A DNA stretch of 64,000 nt from Paenibacillus sp. P25 (GTDB taxonomy: Bacteria; Bacillota; Bacilli; Paenibacillales; NBRC-103111), in contig CP085629.1 in NCBI GenBank assembly GCA_024704175.1, forward strand, positions 3,968,001-4,032,000. Direction: 5' to 3'. The notes below the pieces were generated by a model. It was not told where the DNA came from and did no database searches. It saw nothing but the letters and a program-made list of their open reading frames with translations. The translations under genes were made by a program, and so were the position numbers. Below, piece after piece: positions 37,939 through 47,613 of this stretch; position 1 is the stretch's first letter; every line of letters starts with the position of its first letter.

Positions 37939-39545
37939 CTATTTAAAGTACATCCGTTCGAACGGCGGCTCATACTGCGTTTGTTTGAAGGAAACGCCCT
38001 GCAGCCTTGTTGGAGCCACTACTGTGATCTTTGCCGTTCGTAATCGGAATAAAGACGGCTTCACGGTGTACGGTACTTAAAATATCCGCATACAGCGATT
38101 TTCGAGCTTCCTCATCCCTGGACACCATCACTTCGTCGATTTTCTTGTAGAGCGCGTCCGCTTGCGGTATGCCGCTTGTCGCATGGTAATAAGAGGACCT
38201 GGCAGTGAAGCCGGCGATCGTGCTTTGCGGGTCGTACGCGAGTCCCCACGTTTGATTGAAGAGCAAATCGTAGTCCCCGTTGACCGCCTGTTCGCTATGG
38301 AAGTGGACTCTTCACCGGCAAGCTCCAGCCCAATACCGATTTTCTTCAGCGTATTTTGCAGCCATTCCGATTCGGATTTCTGGGAGGAGGAATTGACATC
38401 GTAATAAAGCTTCATGGTTAATGGAACGCCCGCTTTCCTTCGGATCTTGCCGCCGTTCTCCTGGATCCATCCCGATTCGTCGAGCAGCCTTTTCGCCTTC
38501 TCCAAATCATAGCCTCTTTTCTGCAAGCCGACATCGGCATAGGGGACGTTGGAAGAAAACAGCTTATCCAGCGCCGTCTCCCTGCCGTAAAACATTTGCT
38601 TGCTTATGGTATCCCTGTCGATCGAGTACCAAATCGCTTCGCGGACGGCCGTTTCATGGACGGGGCTATCCTTTTTACCGCTGTTTGCCACGATCATTTT
38701 CGTATTCATCGGCTCGCTTCGGATGATTTGGTATTTCCCCGAATCCGCGAGCCGGTTCATGGCTTCGATATCAATGCTGTCCGCCCCTCTGTCATCCGTA
38801 AAGATGAAGTTCACTTCGCCTTTTTGCAGCGCCAAAAGCGTCGTTTCCCCGCCGGAAGAACCTTCGCCGTTATTTTCTTTATTTTCGGTGCTCCGCCCCA
38901 GTACCTTTCGTTAGCTGCAAAGACGGCATACTGATCGGTTTTATGTTCGATAAGCTTATACGGACCTGTGCCGTTATAGCCGTTCACCCCGTCTTTCGTT
39001 TCCCCGTTGATGAAGTTTTTGGGCGAGATGAACACATAGGGCCTGGTCATGGATAATTCGGTCAGAGCCGGATAATAGGGCTCCGATAGGACCAGTTCTA
39101 CGGTGTACTCATCGATTACGCCGACGCTCACGATCTTGGTCGATAATTTGATCCAGGAATGCTTGTTCGGATTGTGCTGCACGGCATCGATGTTTTTCTT
39201 TACCGCTTCGGCGTTAAACGGCTCCCCGTCGTGGAAGGTTACATTTTTTCTCAGGTGGAAGGTGTATACCTTCCCGTCGGCGGAAATGTCCCAGGATTCC
39301 GCGAGAAGCGGCTTGATGCCGTCCTTCGTATTCTCGACCAGCGATTCGTACACCATCCCTTGAGCCGGCATGGAGCCGGCATATAAATGGGGATTCATGT
39401 CGTTGATATCTTTCGCTACGGCGAACGTCAGCTCTTCGGCTTGACCCGGCGACCCCGAGTTTACGGCTTGGTCGCCTGTGCATCCGGCCAGTAATGCCAA
39501 GGACAGGATGAAAACCGATAATACCATAACCCTTCTTCTTGCCAT
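37939..39545 (-). CDS. cntA: Opine-metallophore substrate-binding lipoprotein (CntA-like), three frameshifts
   Basis: ATG 39545 has AGGAGG seven bases upstream. Signal and lipobox LSLALLAGC place Cys about residue 22. SBP family 5 features: LTFAVAKDINDMNPHLYAGS, TFHLRKNVTFHDGEPFNAEA. Breaks near 38835-38860, 38290 and 38005 split it into four frames; the last restored stretch LQGVSFKQTQYEPPFERMYF ends at TAG 37941-37939, matching the usual C-terminus of nickel/opine-binding proteins. About 535 residues reconstructed, normal for CntA. Sits between the biosynthetic genes and the permeases. Confidence 0.82.
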
Positions 39546-39574
39546 GTCGTATCCTCCTGTAGATAAGTACATAC

Positions 39575-40891
39575 CTACCCTGTTGTTTGCGACCGCATCC
39601 TTGATCCTATGTCGCTGCAGATCAGCTTCAAGTCTTCCTCGAAGCTTTGCACAGCGAAGGCGTCCGACAGCGGTTCACCCTGAAGGGCCTGAGCCGCTGC
39701 CTCCAGTTCACGCTCATAGACGGCAATGAATTTATCGATCGTCGGGCAGTTCGTCCCCGTATATCTCGCTATTCCTTGGACGATTTTGATGCGGTAATAG
39801 TCTTCCTTGGGCATCCGTGGAATGTCCCAGCAGCCTTCCCGGTTCACAAAGATCCGCCGAATGGGAACCGCGGAGAAGTCGAAGTATCTTCCCTCGGAAT
39901 CCGGCTCGGAAAAAGGATCGATCAACAGCGAGGTATAGCGGATGTACAATAAATATTCCTGATGAATCGTCTCCAAATGAACGAAATGGTCCATATCCTG
40001 ACGCGACAAGCTTTCCGCTCTAACCGGATAGTTGTCCTCCGTCATGAACTTGAGCAGATTGACGCCTTGCATATTGAGCTTGCCGATCACCTTCGTCATT
40101 TCCTTCCATCCGGCCAGCAGATCGCGAATCAACTCCTGTGTAATGGGGCCTTCGGGAAACATTTTATATACATATTTCTTGACAGCCGTTTTTCCGAATA
40201 GGACGTTTAACGAAAAATCATTCATAAAAAGCGGCGGATGGACGTATAAAGAGATATTTCTCGTTTCCGCTTCGATCGGCGAAGGCATGACTTCAAGTTC
40301 GATACCCAATTGCTCATACAAACGGTAAAGGCTCATTACATGACCGGAAGGGCCGTGCGTGGAACCCAAGTAGACTTTTTTCTTCACTCCTGTCGTGATC
40401 ACGTTATTCGACGGATTGTCGTGAATCCAGCGCGTATCGCCGAGATAGGTAGAGAAGCTGATGATTTCCGTGACCGAATGAATCCCGTTCATGAATTGAC
40501 GTATTAAGCTGTTGGAGCCGAAGGTCGGAGAAATGAGTACGATGCACTTTACTTGCTTTAAAATTGAACAGTCGATTTGCCGCAGCACCTTGATGTAAGC
40601 ATCCGTTGTAACGGACAAAATCAAGGTATCCCATTCCCCCGCTACGGTGTCATAACCTTGAAATACATGATCGACAACGCACTCGCCTTCCAGCGGCCGG
40701 TGCTTTTCATTCTGAATATCTGCACGAATTCGGTCGCCGCTTTGCCGAAGTGCCGCGAAGAACGATTCGGAACGAACGGACTCTCGCCCGGCGATGCCAA
40801 CACGGCAATTCATGCGGTTCTTGAACAAGACGGCAAGCTGAACGGAAACCGGACCCGTTCCCAGTACTAAGACTCGCTTCAAATCACTCAT
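39575..40891 (-). CDS. cntM: Staphylopine-type opine dehydrogenase (CntM-like)
   Basis: 438 residues, intact, with MSDLKRVLVLGTGPVSVQLA as NAD(P)-binding start, LISPTFGSNSLIRQFMNG and SFSTYLGDTRWI, recognised as the CntM/opine metallophore dehydrogenase family. It reductively condenses the aminobutyrylated histidine with an alpha-keto acid (pyruvate for staphylopine, 2-oxoglutarate or pyruvate in pseudopaline/bacillopaline). Starts 24 bp after cntL. The keto-acid specificity is not decidable here. Confidence 0.88.
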   Translation of the reverse strand: MSDLKRVLVLGTGPVSVQLAVLFKNRMNCRVGIAGRESVRSESFFAALRQSGDRIRADIQNEKHRPLEGECVVDHVFQGYDTVAGEWDTLILSVTTDAYIKVLRQIDCSILKQVKCIVLISPTFGSNSLIRQFMNGIHSVTEIISFSTYLGDTRWIHDNPSNNVITTGVKKKVYLGSTHGPSGHVMSLYRLYEQLGIELEVMPSPIEAETRNISLYVHPPLFMNDFSLNVLFGKTAVKKYVYKMFPEGPITQELIRDLLAGWKEMTKVIGKLNMQGVNLLKFMTEDNYPVRAESLSRQDMDHFVHLETIHQEYLLYIRYTSLLIDPFSEPDSEGRYFDFSAVPIRRIFVNREGCWDIPRMPKEDYYRIKIVQGIARYTGTNCPTIDKFIAVYERELEAAAQALQGEPLSDAFAVQSFEEDLKLICSDIGSRMRSQTTG

Positions 40892-40915
40892 ATGAACCTC
40901 CTCTTCCGTATCCGC

Positions 40916-41740
40916 CTATGCTTTTTTATACAAAGCGTTATCAAACACATGGTCGGGACGCAAGATGGTTTCCACCAGCTTCCATTTTCGCCCGTCGACT
41001 GCCTGCATGGGATAATTGAATAAAGATTTCAATCGATCTCCGTATCTCATAGCTACGACCACATGTTCATTGGTTAACGAGTGCAGCCGGTCCAGCGGCT
41101 CATACTTATCTGCAACCGTAGAACTAAAGATGATATGGGTCGCCTCTTTCGTCTCATCCAGATGTTCAACCGAGGCATGCTCCAGCCGAATCCGCAGTCC
41201 GCTTCCCAGCACCTCCGTGACCTTGCGTCCAAGCTCGACGGCCTCCTCATCAATATCTATGCCGACGACTTCCGCTTCCGTTCGCTCGGCAACGAGGAGC
41301 GGCGTCATAGGAAACGAGCCCGAACCTACCATGAATACCTTGGAGCCGGAGCGAACCTGAAAGCTTCCGAATTCTTGTTCGATGCAGGCTTCTATATTTT
41401 TGAAGTAGTCGGTTCGTTCGGCCTTCCCGTTCAGCGGCCTTCAAAGCGCGATATTTTTCCATAATCGCAACGCATCGCGCCGACGCCTTGCGGAGCTCCG
41501 CAGCAAGCCCGGAGATTTCAGCAGGCGCATGGGGTTCCAGTTGCTCCCAAGCATCCTGGTTCCCCTATTCGTGATGAATGCGGAGTAGTCATTGATGACG
41601 GCCTCAAGCTCCGAGCAGTGATGGGGGGTGCCGTCATATGTTTCTGCCAGATACACGAATTTATCCAAATAATCAGCCAATAACGGCTGAAACCCTACCG
41701 CCGTATTCAATCCGCTCGCCTCGCTTCTATGTAATTTCAA
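40916..41740 (-). CDS. cntL: Nicotianamine-synthase-like enzyme (CntL), several frameshifts
   Basis: ATG 41740 overlaps the stop of cntK (ATGA). The product is split into three frames: LADYLDKFVYLAETYDGTPH, then IMEKYRALKAAEREGR near 41400-41462, then VGSGSFPMTPLLVAERTEAE and VVGIDIDEEAVELGRKV, the SAM-binding fold. Joined length about 274 residues, as for CntL. It should transfer the aminobutyrate part of S-adenosylmethionine to histidine. Breaks at about 41450, 41330-41400 and nearby are treated as sequence errors because flanking sequence is well kept. Confidence 0.8.
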
Positions 41741-42569
41741 ATGTCGATATAAGCCTTGCCTTGCGCTACAACTTCGACGGAGCCCTCGATACTCAGGTTT
41801 GCAATCTCATCTTTATACCAATCGGCCGTTACATGGATCGTGCCGCCGGGCCGCTTAATGGGTGCGGCAACGTTTCCCTTGTTGTTCCATGACAGGTAAG
41901 CTCCAAGCGAAGCCGTACCCGAACCGCACCCCTTTCCCAAATTATGCTGTCTAACGGCGGCACATAAATGAGCGGAGCCAGTTCATTCGAATCCGGCTTA
42001 AATAGCAAAATCCCGATTAAGTTCGTACCTGATGTTGCCCCAAGCAGTTTGGCCAAGCCTTGAGCCCTCTCCCTCACGGGCTTATCGAATTCGTCGACCT
42101 CCATGACAATATGAAAAAAATCGTCGTATCTCACCACGGCCATGTCCAAATCGTCGCCGTCATAATGTACCGTCTTTTTCTCAATTTTTTTAGGGACCGG
42201 CATTTCCATTTGACAGAAATATTGTTCATTGATTTTCTTCACTTGACATGTGACCAATTGGTCTGTCCCCGAAGCTTCCAATACAATTTTCATCCTTTCG
42301 TTATGATGGATGCCTTGTTCCGATGCAACAAAAGCGGCTAAGGCCATGCAGGCATTACCGCAGAACTCGCCTCCCGCCATTTGAAGATGTGCGGCGGCTT
42401 CTTGACGGACCGCTTCTTCGATGAAGCCGACTTGTTCCGCATACACACTATCGTATGACATCATTTTCGATGCAATGTGTGCATACTTCTCGGTTGGGTG
42501 CTCGGTCTTCACCAGAATGGTCATATTTTGCGTAGGATTAAATTTTACAAAATCAATTTCCAGCTTCAA
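41737..42569 (-). CDS. cntK: DapF-like histidine racemase (CntK), frameshifted near 41935
   Basis: TTG 42569 has GGGGAGG eight bases upstream and gives the family-like start MKLEIDFVKFNPTQNMTILV; the longer frame to 42602 is less likely. Both catalytic cysteines of the diaminopimelate epimerase fold are present, in MAGGEFCGNACMAL and MGKGCGSGTASLGAYL, the second after a one-base shift at about 41930-41945. CntK makes D-histidine for staphylopine. First gene of the operon, directly behind the Zur-like site. Confidence 0.82.
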
Positions 42570-42624
42570 TGGACCTGCCTCCCCTACCAGGATTGGATGC
42601 AAGAATCTTTACTGATCATTGCTA

Positions 42625-42643
42625 AATAGTAATAATTACTATT
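42625..42643. promoter_or_regulatory. Zur-like operator of the metallophore operon
   Basis: AATAGTAATAATTACTATT is a perfect 9-1-9 palindrome containing GTAATAATTAC, the core of the Bacillus Zur box (TCGTAATNATTACGA). It overlaps the spacer and -10 of the predicted promoter, so repression by zinc-loaded Zur is expected. Fur boxes have a TGATAAT core and fit less well. Confidence 0.7.
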
Positions 42644-42653
42644 ACGTTGTAAA
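42626..42653 (-). promoter_or_regulatory. Promoter of the metallophore operon
   Basis: On the minus strand TTTACA (42653-42648), 16-nt spacer, TACTAT (42631-42626), just upstream of the cntK start at 42569. The Zur-like palindrome covers most of the spacer and the -10. Confidence 0.5.
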
Positions 42654-42701
42654 TTGTATCCATAATTTACAGCTCCGTCAACTGTAATCTTCACTTAAGA
42701 G

Positions 42702-42752
42702 AAAAGGAGCCTCCCTCAGCCGCTGATGACCGTTGGGACAGCCCCTTATTTC
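42702..42752 (-). terminator. Imperfect terminator hairpin after the GH30 gene
   Basis: On the minus strand AAGGGGCTGTCCC pairs imperfectly with GAGGGAGGCTCCTTTT around a loop containing AACGGTCATCAGCGGCT. It ends in TTTT and lies about 25 bp past the GH30 stop codon. Confidence 0.55.
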
Positions 42753-42775
42753 AAGATTCATTTTAACAGATCCGT

Positions 42776-45202
42776 TTATATCCGCGATGATTCCAATCCA
42801 TGCGCCAGCTCCGTCAATACTTGCACCTGTTTCTCCGTGAGCGCTTTTCCGCTCTGCGCGTTCACCTGATGGACAAACGCACCAAGCTGATCTTGCATAG
42901 CATTGGTATTGCCTTTGGATGCCGAAGCTTTCGCTTGGTACAGCTTTTCAACCAGGGCATGCCGGACGCCGTTATCAGCACTCACAAACTGTTCTGTTAG
43001 CCTGGATAGGCTGTCGAAATCCACGGTAACGGATATGGTGACCGCTTGATTCGCCGTATTGCCGGTCGCGTCTTCCGCATTGGCGGTGAACGTGTGCGCA
43101 CCAACTCCTAGTTCATATGCTTTAGCCGATATGTCGCTGCAATCCGAGGACACAATGCCGGACAGCGCATCTTCGGCAGAACAACCGATGGCGACGCTTT
43201 GGTCAATGCCATATACAGTACCATCTTGTACGGAGAACGAAACCGCAGGTGCCGTCAGATCAATGTTCACCGGCGCGGATTGTGCTTTCTCCACATTGCC
43301 CGCCTTGTCTACGCTCCAGTAGCTCAGGCTGTTCTTCCCTTCATCCGTAATCCTGACTGTCGTTCCTTCCGATACGGCACCCCCACCCAGTCTGAAGTAA
43401 GTATGTGCAACACCCGTCCCTTCATCTGCAGCAGTCAGGGTTACATCTACGGGCGTGCGGTACCATCCGTTCCGGCCTTCCCCTTGGATGGCATAAGCGG
43501 TGACGGGCGGGTTCCGATCCGTCGTATCGACTACAAAAGTGGTCACGCTTTGGGCGGGGAGCTCGGCTGTAAAGGAGCCGTTCGATACCTGAACAGGAGC
43601 TCCGGCTGCAAGATTCCTGCTGCTGTCCGTTACCCATGAAGACACGGCCGATGCGGACCCGTTCTGCAGAACAACATGTTCACTCACGGCTGAGTTCCCT
43701 TTGTTGATTGCGACAATTACCGCCTTGTGGTCCCCCTTATATGCGGATACGTACACCCCCGAATCGGGATTTTTGGTTGCTTCAACCCTTACATAGCCGG
43801 GACGAATAAATTTGGAGTAATGAGCCATCATGTAACCGCGTTTGCTTATCGTGCCGTCCTCTTTGATGGGGCCGTACTGCCTGCGAATGTACCACCATAC
43901 GTAGGTTTGAAAATTCCCTTCCACCATGGCATTGTACATATGTTCGGCAACATTCAAAGCTTCGGGCCAGCGATCCGCCGAGTTCGCCTCGCTATTCGGA
44001 TAGTATACTTCCGTCATCCAGAGTTCTTTCCCCGCTCCCTTTTGTTCGAATAACGGATATGGGAAATCACTGAACTTCGTGCCATAGGTGTGGGCACCGA
44101 GAATATCCAAATTGGCCAGCGCTTGCGGATCGTTCAGGATAGGGTCCGACATGGATTTGACGTAAGAAAATGACTCCGGTGCGATAACCCTGTTATGAAT
44201 GGATCCGGCATTTTCTTTCATAAAACGAAGCATTTCCTCCGGACTCCACCACGTCCAATCATGGGCATAGTCAGGCTCATTTTGAATCGAAATCGCATAC
44301 AGATTCACGCCATTGCTCTTCATGAATGAATCGAATTCGTTCAAGTACTGCGCATAAGCATCGTACTTATCGTGTTTAAGCCGTCTCGCATTGGGATCTA
44401 CGACATAGGGAGTCAGATTGATATTGTCTATATTCGGTCCGTCAGAACCCGTCGCAACCAGTTTTATCGTATTATTGTTCCCGCCGCTCATGGGGAGCTG
44501 AATCGATTGTTCACCCCAGGCCGCCGGACTGCCGGTTGCTTCAAAGGCCACATCGCTCATGACTTTCGACCCGTTCACATAAACATCCAGATAACTTGTC
44601 CCTGACTGCAGCGCATACCTGATTTTCACATTTTTGGTGCCCGTACTGCCGATGATGATGTTATTCCACTGAATGGAGGCGCCGGATGAAGCCTGAAAGT
44701 TGACATATCCGGTACCGCTGTAGCCCGAATAGGTGCTTTGTACGACAGAGCCGGTCAAAGTTGTGCCCGACTCCGCTTCATAAGTGGTGCCGCCGCCTGA
44801 GCTCATGCCCAGCGTGAAGGTCTCGACCATTTCACTGGGAGGATTCCATGGCGAAGCAAACACGATGGCTCCGTGGTCTATCGCTGATTTTGCGGTTTCC
44901 ACTTCTTTTGGCCAATTGTTTTTATTTTCGCTAATAGGAATCCTTAGAACGGAAAAACCAAGCTGATTCTCTCCATTGCCGAAAGCCGTTTCTCTTTGAG
45001 CCGGCGTCAAATCACCGATCCAAACGGAGTGGTTCATGCCTCCAAAACCGCGAATCACCTGCTTTTCCGCAGATAGGTTAACAATGGCATCATTCGCTGC
45101 GGCGCCGGCTGAAACTTCCATCGATGCCGGCGCAAAAAATAGCGGCGACGCGGTTGTACAGGCCAAGAGTACACAAATTGATTGCTTCCATCGTGAGATC
45201 AT
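42776..45202 (-). CDS. Secreted GH30 glucuronoxylanase (XynC-like) with a CBM6-like domain inserted in the catalytic barrel
   Basis: ATG 45202 with GGAGAGG upstream; signal peptide SICVLLACTTASPLFF. GH30 subfamily-8 sequence starts QVIRGFGGMNHSVWIGD and HGAIVFASPWNPPSEMVETF, is interrupted by about 140 residues (TTYEAESGTTLTGSVVQSTY to DGPNIDNINLTPYV) typical of CBM6/35 modules, and resumes RRLKHDKYDAYAQYLNEF. Catalytic acid/base Glu in SIQNEPDYAHDW, nucleophile Glu in WMTEVYYPNSEANSADR. After the beta side-domain come Ig-like repeats (VTAYAIQGEGRNGWYRTPVD) and a FIMAH-like tail (QFVSADNGVRHALVEKLYQA). Cleaves glucuronoxylan. No frameshift in 809 codons. Confidence 0.9.
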   Translation of the reverse strand: MISRWKQSICVLLACTTASPLFFAPASMEVSAGAAANDAIVNLSAEKQVIRGFGGMNHSVWIGDLTPAQRETAFGNGENQLGFSVLRIPISENKNNWPKEVETAKSAIDHGAIVFASPWNPPSEMVETFTLGMSSGGGTTYEAESGTTLTGSVVQSTYSGYSGTGYVNFQASSGASIQWNNIIIGSTGTKNVKIRYALQSGTSYLDVYVNGSKVMSDVAFEATGSPAAWGEQSIQLPMSGGNNNTIKLVATGSDGPNIDNINLTPYVVDPNARRLKHDKYDAYAQYLNEFDSFMKSNGVNLYAISIQNEPDYAHDWTWWSPEEMLRFMKENAGSIHNRVIAPESFSYVKSMSDPILNDPQALANLDILGAHTYGTKFSDFPYPLFEQKGAGKELWMTEVYYPNSEANSADRWPEALNVAEHMYNAMVEGNFQTYVWWYIRRQYGPIKEDGTISKRGYMMAHYSKFIRPGYVRVEATKNPDSGVYVSAYKGDHKAVIVAINKGNSAVSEHVVLQNGSASAVSSWVTDSSRNLAAGAPVQVSNGSFTAELPAQSVTTFVVDTTDRNPPVTAYAIQGEGRNGWYRTPVDVTLTAADEGTGVAHTYFRLGGGAVSEGTTVRITDEGKNSLSYWSVDKAGNVEKAQSAPVNIDLTAPAVSFSVQDGTVYGIDQSVAIGCSAEDALSGIVSSDCSDISAKAYELGVGAHTFTANAEDATGNTANQAVTISVTVDFDSLSRLTEQFVSADNGVRHALVEKLYQAKASASKGNTNAMQDQLGAFVHQVNAQSGKALTEKQVQVLTELAHGLESSRI

Positions 45203-45277
45203 TACTTTGATCACCTCTCCATTTCGGGTAATATTGGAAGTTTAATTTTCCATTTGGGCGATTCGTACCATGGGTCA

Positions 45278-45286
45278 TGATATAAT
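45278..45286 (+). promoter_or_regulatory. Extended -10 promoter of the second AraC gene
   Basis: TGATATAAT is a perfect extended -10 (TGnTATAAT). No good -35 is seen upstream, as is usual for this class. Predicted start near 45293, about 24 nt before the start codon. Confidence 0.6.
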
Positions 45287-45316
45287 GTACATAGTTTCGC
45301 TTGTGAGGTGATGCCC

Positions 45317-46210
45317 GTGGTCAATGAATTCAGTTTGGAAGAATATTTTGCCACCGACCTTCAAACCCATCTCCATACCTTCAGCATGCATGTCAGAAGC
45401 GTTCCCGGAGATTGGAAATATCCTTCCCACGAACATACCCAGTACGAGTTGAATTATTTGATCGAAGGGGTACAATTAACGACCATTAACGGTAAATCGA
45501 TAAAACAGCGCGCCGGGGACCTTATTTTGATCCGCCCGGGAGAGATTCATTTCAGCCAATCGGCGGATGGGGACAAGCTGACCTATTTCTGCATTCATTT
45601 TCTGTTGAATGAAAGGACCTTTTCCCCTTTGCTTCAGAGATCGAACCATTCCTTCTTTCCTGCGGATTCCCCGCTCGCCGTGGCCGTCAGCCCGTATTTG
45701 AAAAGACTGATCGACTTTTGCAAAAAAGGAAGGCAAATCCCCGTATATGAAAGGATGCGTATGCATGCCGCGCTGTTCGAGCTGTTCGCCGCTTTCAGCG
45801 AAACGCTCGCCGCGGAAACCGGTGCCATATCCGACCGGAAGAAGTCCGAGACGCTGGCCCGGCAAATAGCCGGAGAGATCGAGCATATCCGGATTACGCC
45901 TTATATCCACGGCGAAGCGAGGAAAGAGACGGTCGGCATTGAGGATATAGCCCGCAAGCTCGGAATCAGCGTTTCCTACTGCTGCAGCGTGTTTAAAGAC
46001 CAGTACGGCATGTCTCCCCGGCAATATTTGTCGCTGCTCAAGCTTCAGAAAGCCAAGCAGCTGCTTGCGCAAATCGACCTGCCCGTAGACCGCATTTCCG
46101 AGCTGCTCGGCTATCGGGATATCGCCCATTTCAGCAGGCAATTCAAAAGATGGACCGGCTATTCACCGACCGTTTACCGGAACAACCATACCGGAAGTCC
46201 CGCACCGTAG
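45317..46210 (+). CDS. AraC-family transcription regulator
   Basis: GTG 45317 has AGGTGA five bases upstream; ATG 45311 is the alternative. N-terminal cupin sensor (HEHTQYELNYLIEGVQLTTI, LILIRPGEIHFS) and C-terminal AraC helix-turn-helix pair (IEDIARKLGISVSYCCSVFK, then VDRISELLGYRDIAHFSRQF and KRWTGYSPTVYR). Divergent from the GH30 xylanase and next to the GH10/sugar-binding operon, so it probably activates xylan genes. Confidence 0.92.
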   Translation: MVNEFSLEEYFATDLQTHLHTFSMHVRSVPGDWKYPSHEHTQYELNYLIEGVQLTTINGKSIKQRAGDLILIRPGEIHFSQSADGDKLTYFCIHFLLNERTFSPLLQRSNHSFFPADSPLAVAVSPYLKRLIDFCKKGRQIPVYERMRMHAALFELFAAFSETLAAETGAISDRKKSETLARQIAGEIEHIRITPYIHGEARKETVGIEDIARKLGISVSYCCSVFKDQYGMSPRQYLSLLKLQKAKQLLAQIDLPVDRISELLGYRDIAHFSRQFKRWTGYSPTVYRNNHTGSPAP

Positions 46211-46227
46211 CCGTAACCGGGAGATCG

Positions 46228-47581
46228 CTACTTTTTCTGGCCATTTAAAGCATTCAGCCTCTCGGTGATGATTTTGTCGGATTCCTCCTTGGCCGTCCGC
46301 AGCATCGTGTTCAAATCCATTTTGCCCGTGAGCACGTCAACGATCTTCTCGGTCGGCTTTCCTTCGATGCTGCTGTCGAACGGGGTCCGCGGATAAGCCG
46401 GGGCGAATTTGTTGTAATACAGCGATTTGAGATTTTTATCCTTGAATTTCCCGTCCTGGCCGATCGCTTTGCGAATTTCCTCGTTCTTCAGCGAGGTCAT
46501 GTTCCCTTTGCGGGACGACTCCATCTGAAACTCGTCGGATACGAGATACTTGATCGCCTCCATGGCTTCCTCTTTATGCTCGCTGAACTTGGTAATTCCG
46601 AGAAAGGTCGGATAGGCCTGGGTTCCCACCCCCGGCGTCTCCTTGAAAGACGGATACGAGACGATATCCCAGTTCATCGCCTCCAAGTCCTTGGAGTTCG
46701 TTTGCATAAAATTGGATAAGTAGCCCATCATGGCGGCTTGCTGGTTCCCGACGAAATTCCCGGGCCCGGGCATTTTCCCGTTATTGGCATTAAGAATCCA
46801 GTCCTTGACTTCGGCGTTCTGCTTGGTATCGAGAACGAGGGTCTGCAGCATTTTTCTCCAGCGCTCATCTTCCAGCGTTGACTGGTTTGTTTGCGGATCG
46901 ACAAGCGGAATACTGAGCGGATTGAGCCGGACTACGTGCAGCTCAGACTCGACAAAGCCGAGGTAGCTCTTGTCGCCGTCGTTTCGGGTCAGCTTCTTGG
47001 ATAACTCCGCCACCTGGTCCCAGGTCATGCCGTCCTTCGGATAAGGTACGCCGAACTTGTCGAAGATATCCTTATTGTAAAAGAGCCCCATCGTCATCAT
47101 ATTCACGGGAAGCCCGGTCATTTGATCGCCGGCCATCATCTTCATCGCTTCAAGCGTCGCCGGCTCGAAGCGGCTTAAATCGATATTGTGCTTCTTGATG
47201 AGTTCGGTCATATCGTACCACAGATCGTTCGCCTTTCCGCTTTGGAATACGGCGACGGATTCAAAGTAGATATCGAACTTGGTTCCCGCGGTAATCAGCT
47301 CGTTCAAGGAAAACCCTTTTTGATTCTGGATATAGGTGAACGTCCAATTCGGAAACTTTTTGCGCAGGGCGTCCCCCCACCGCTCGTTAAAGCTGGCCTC
47401 AGAATCCCCGTTGGTGGAGTAAAACACGATTTCGACAGGTTTGTTGGTGTCCACCGTCGCCTTCTCGGATGGCTTATTCTGAGGCGTCGTATCGCCGCCG
47501 CCCGAACCCCCGGAGCATCCGGTTATCCCCGCTGTCAGCAAGCAAGGCGGCCAACATCATACCCGGTTTGTTCCGTCCCAT
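46228..47581 (-). CDS. Extracellular sugar-binding lipoprotein (SBP family 1), frameshifted in the signal peptide
   Basis: ATG 47581 has GAGGAGG seven bases upstream. MGRNKPGMMLAAL joins LLTAGITGCSGGSGGG (lipobox, Cys) after a one-base correction at 47535-47545. Mature part has EIVFYSTNGDSEASFNERWG and other family-1 solute-binding features, about 445 residues. It follows the GH10 gene by 32 bp, so it likely binds xylo-oligosaccharides released by xylanases. No permease is adjacent. Confidence 0.82.
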
Positions 47582-47613
47582 ACTAGAGCCTCCTCATGCA
47601 AGAATTGAACGGG

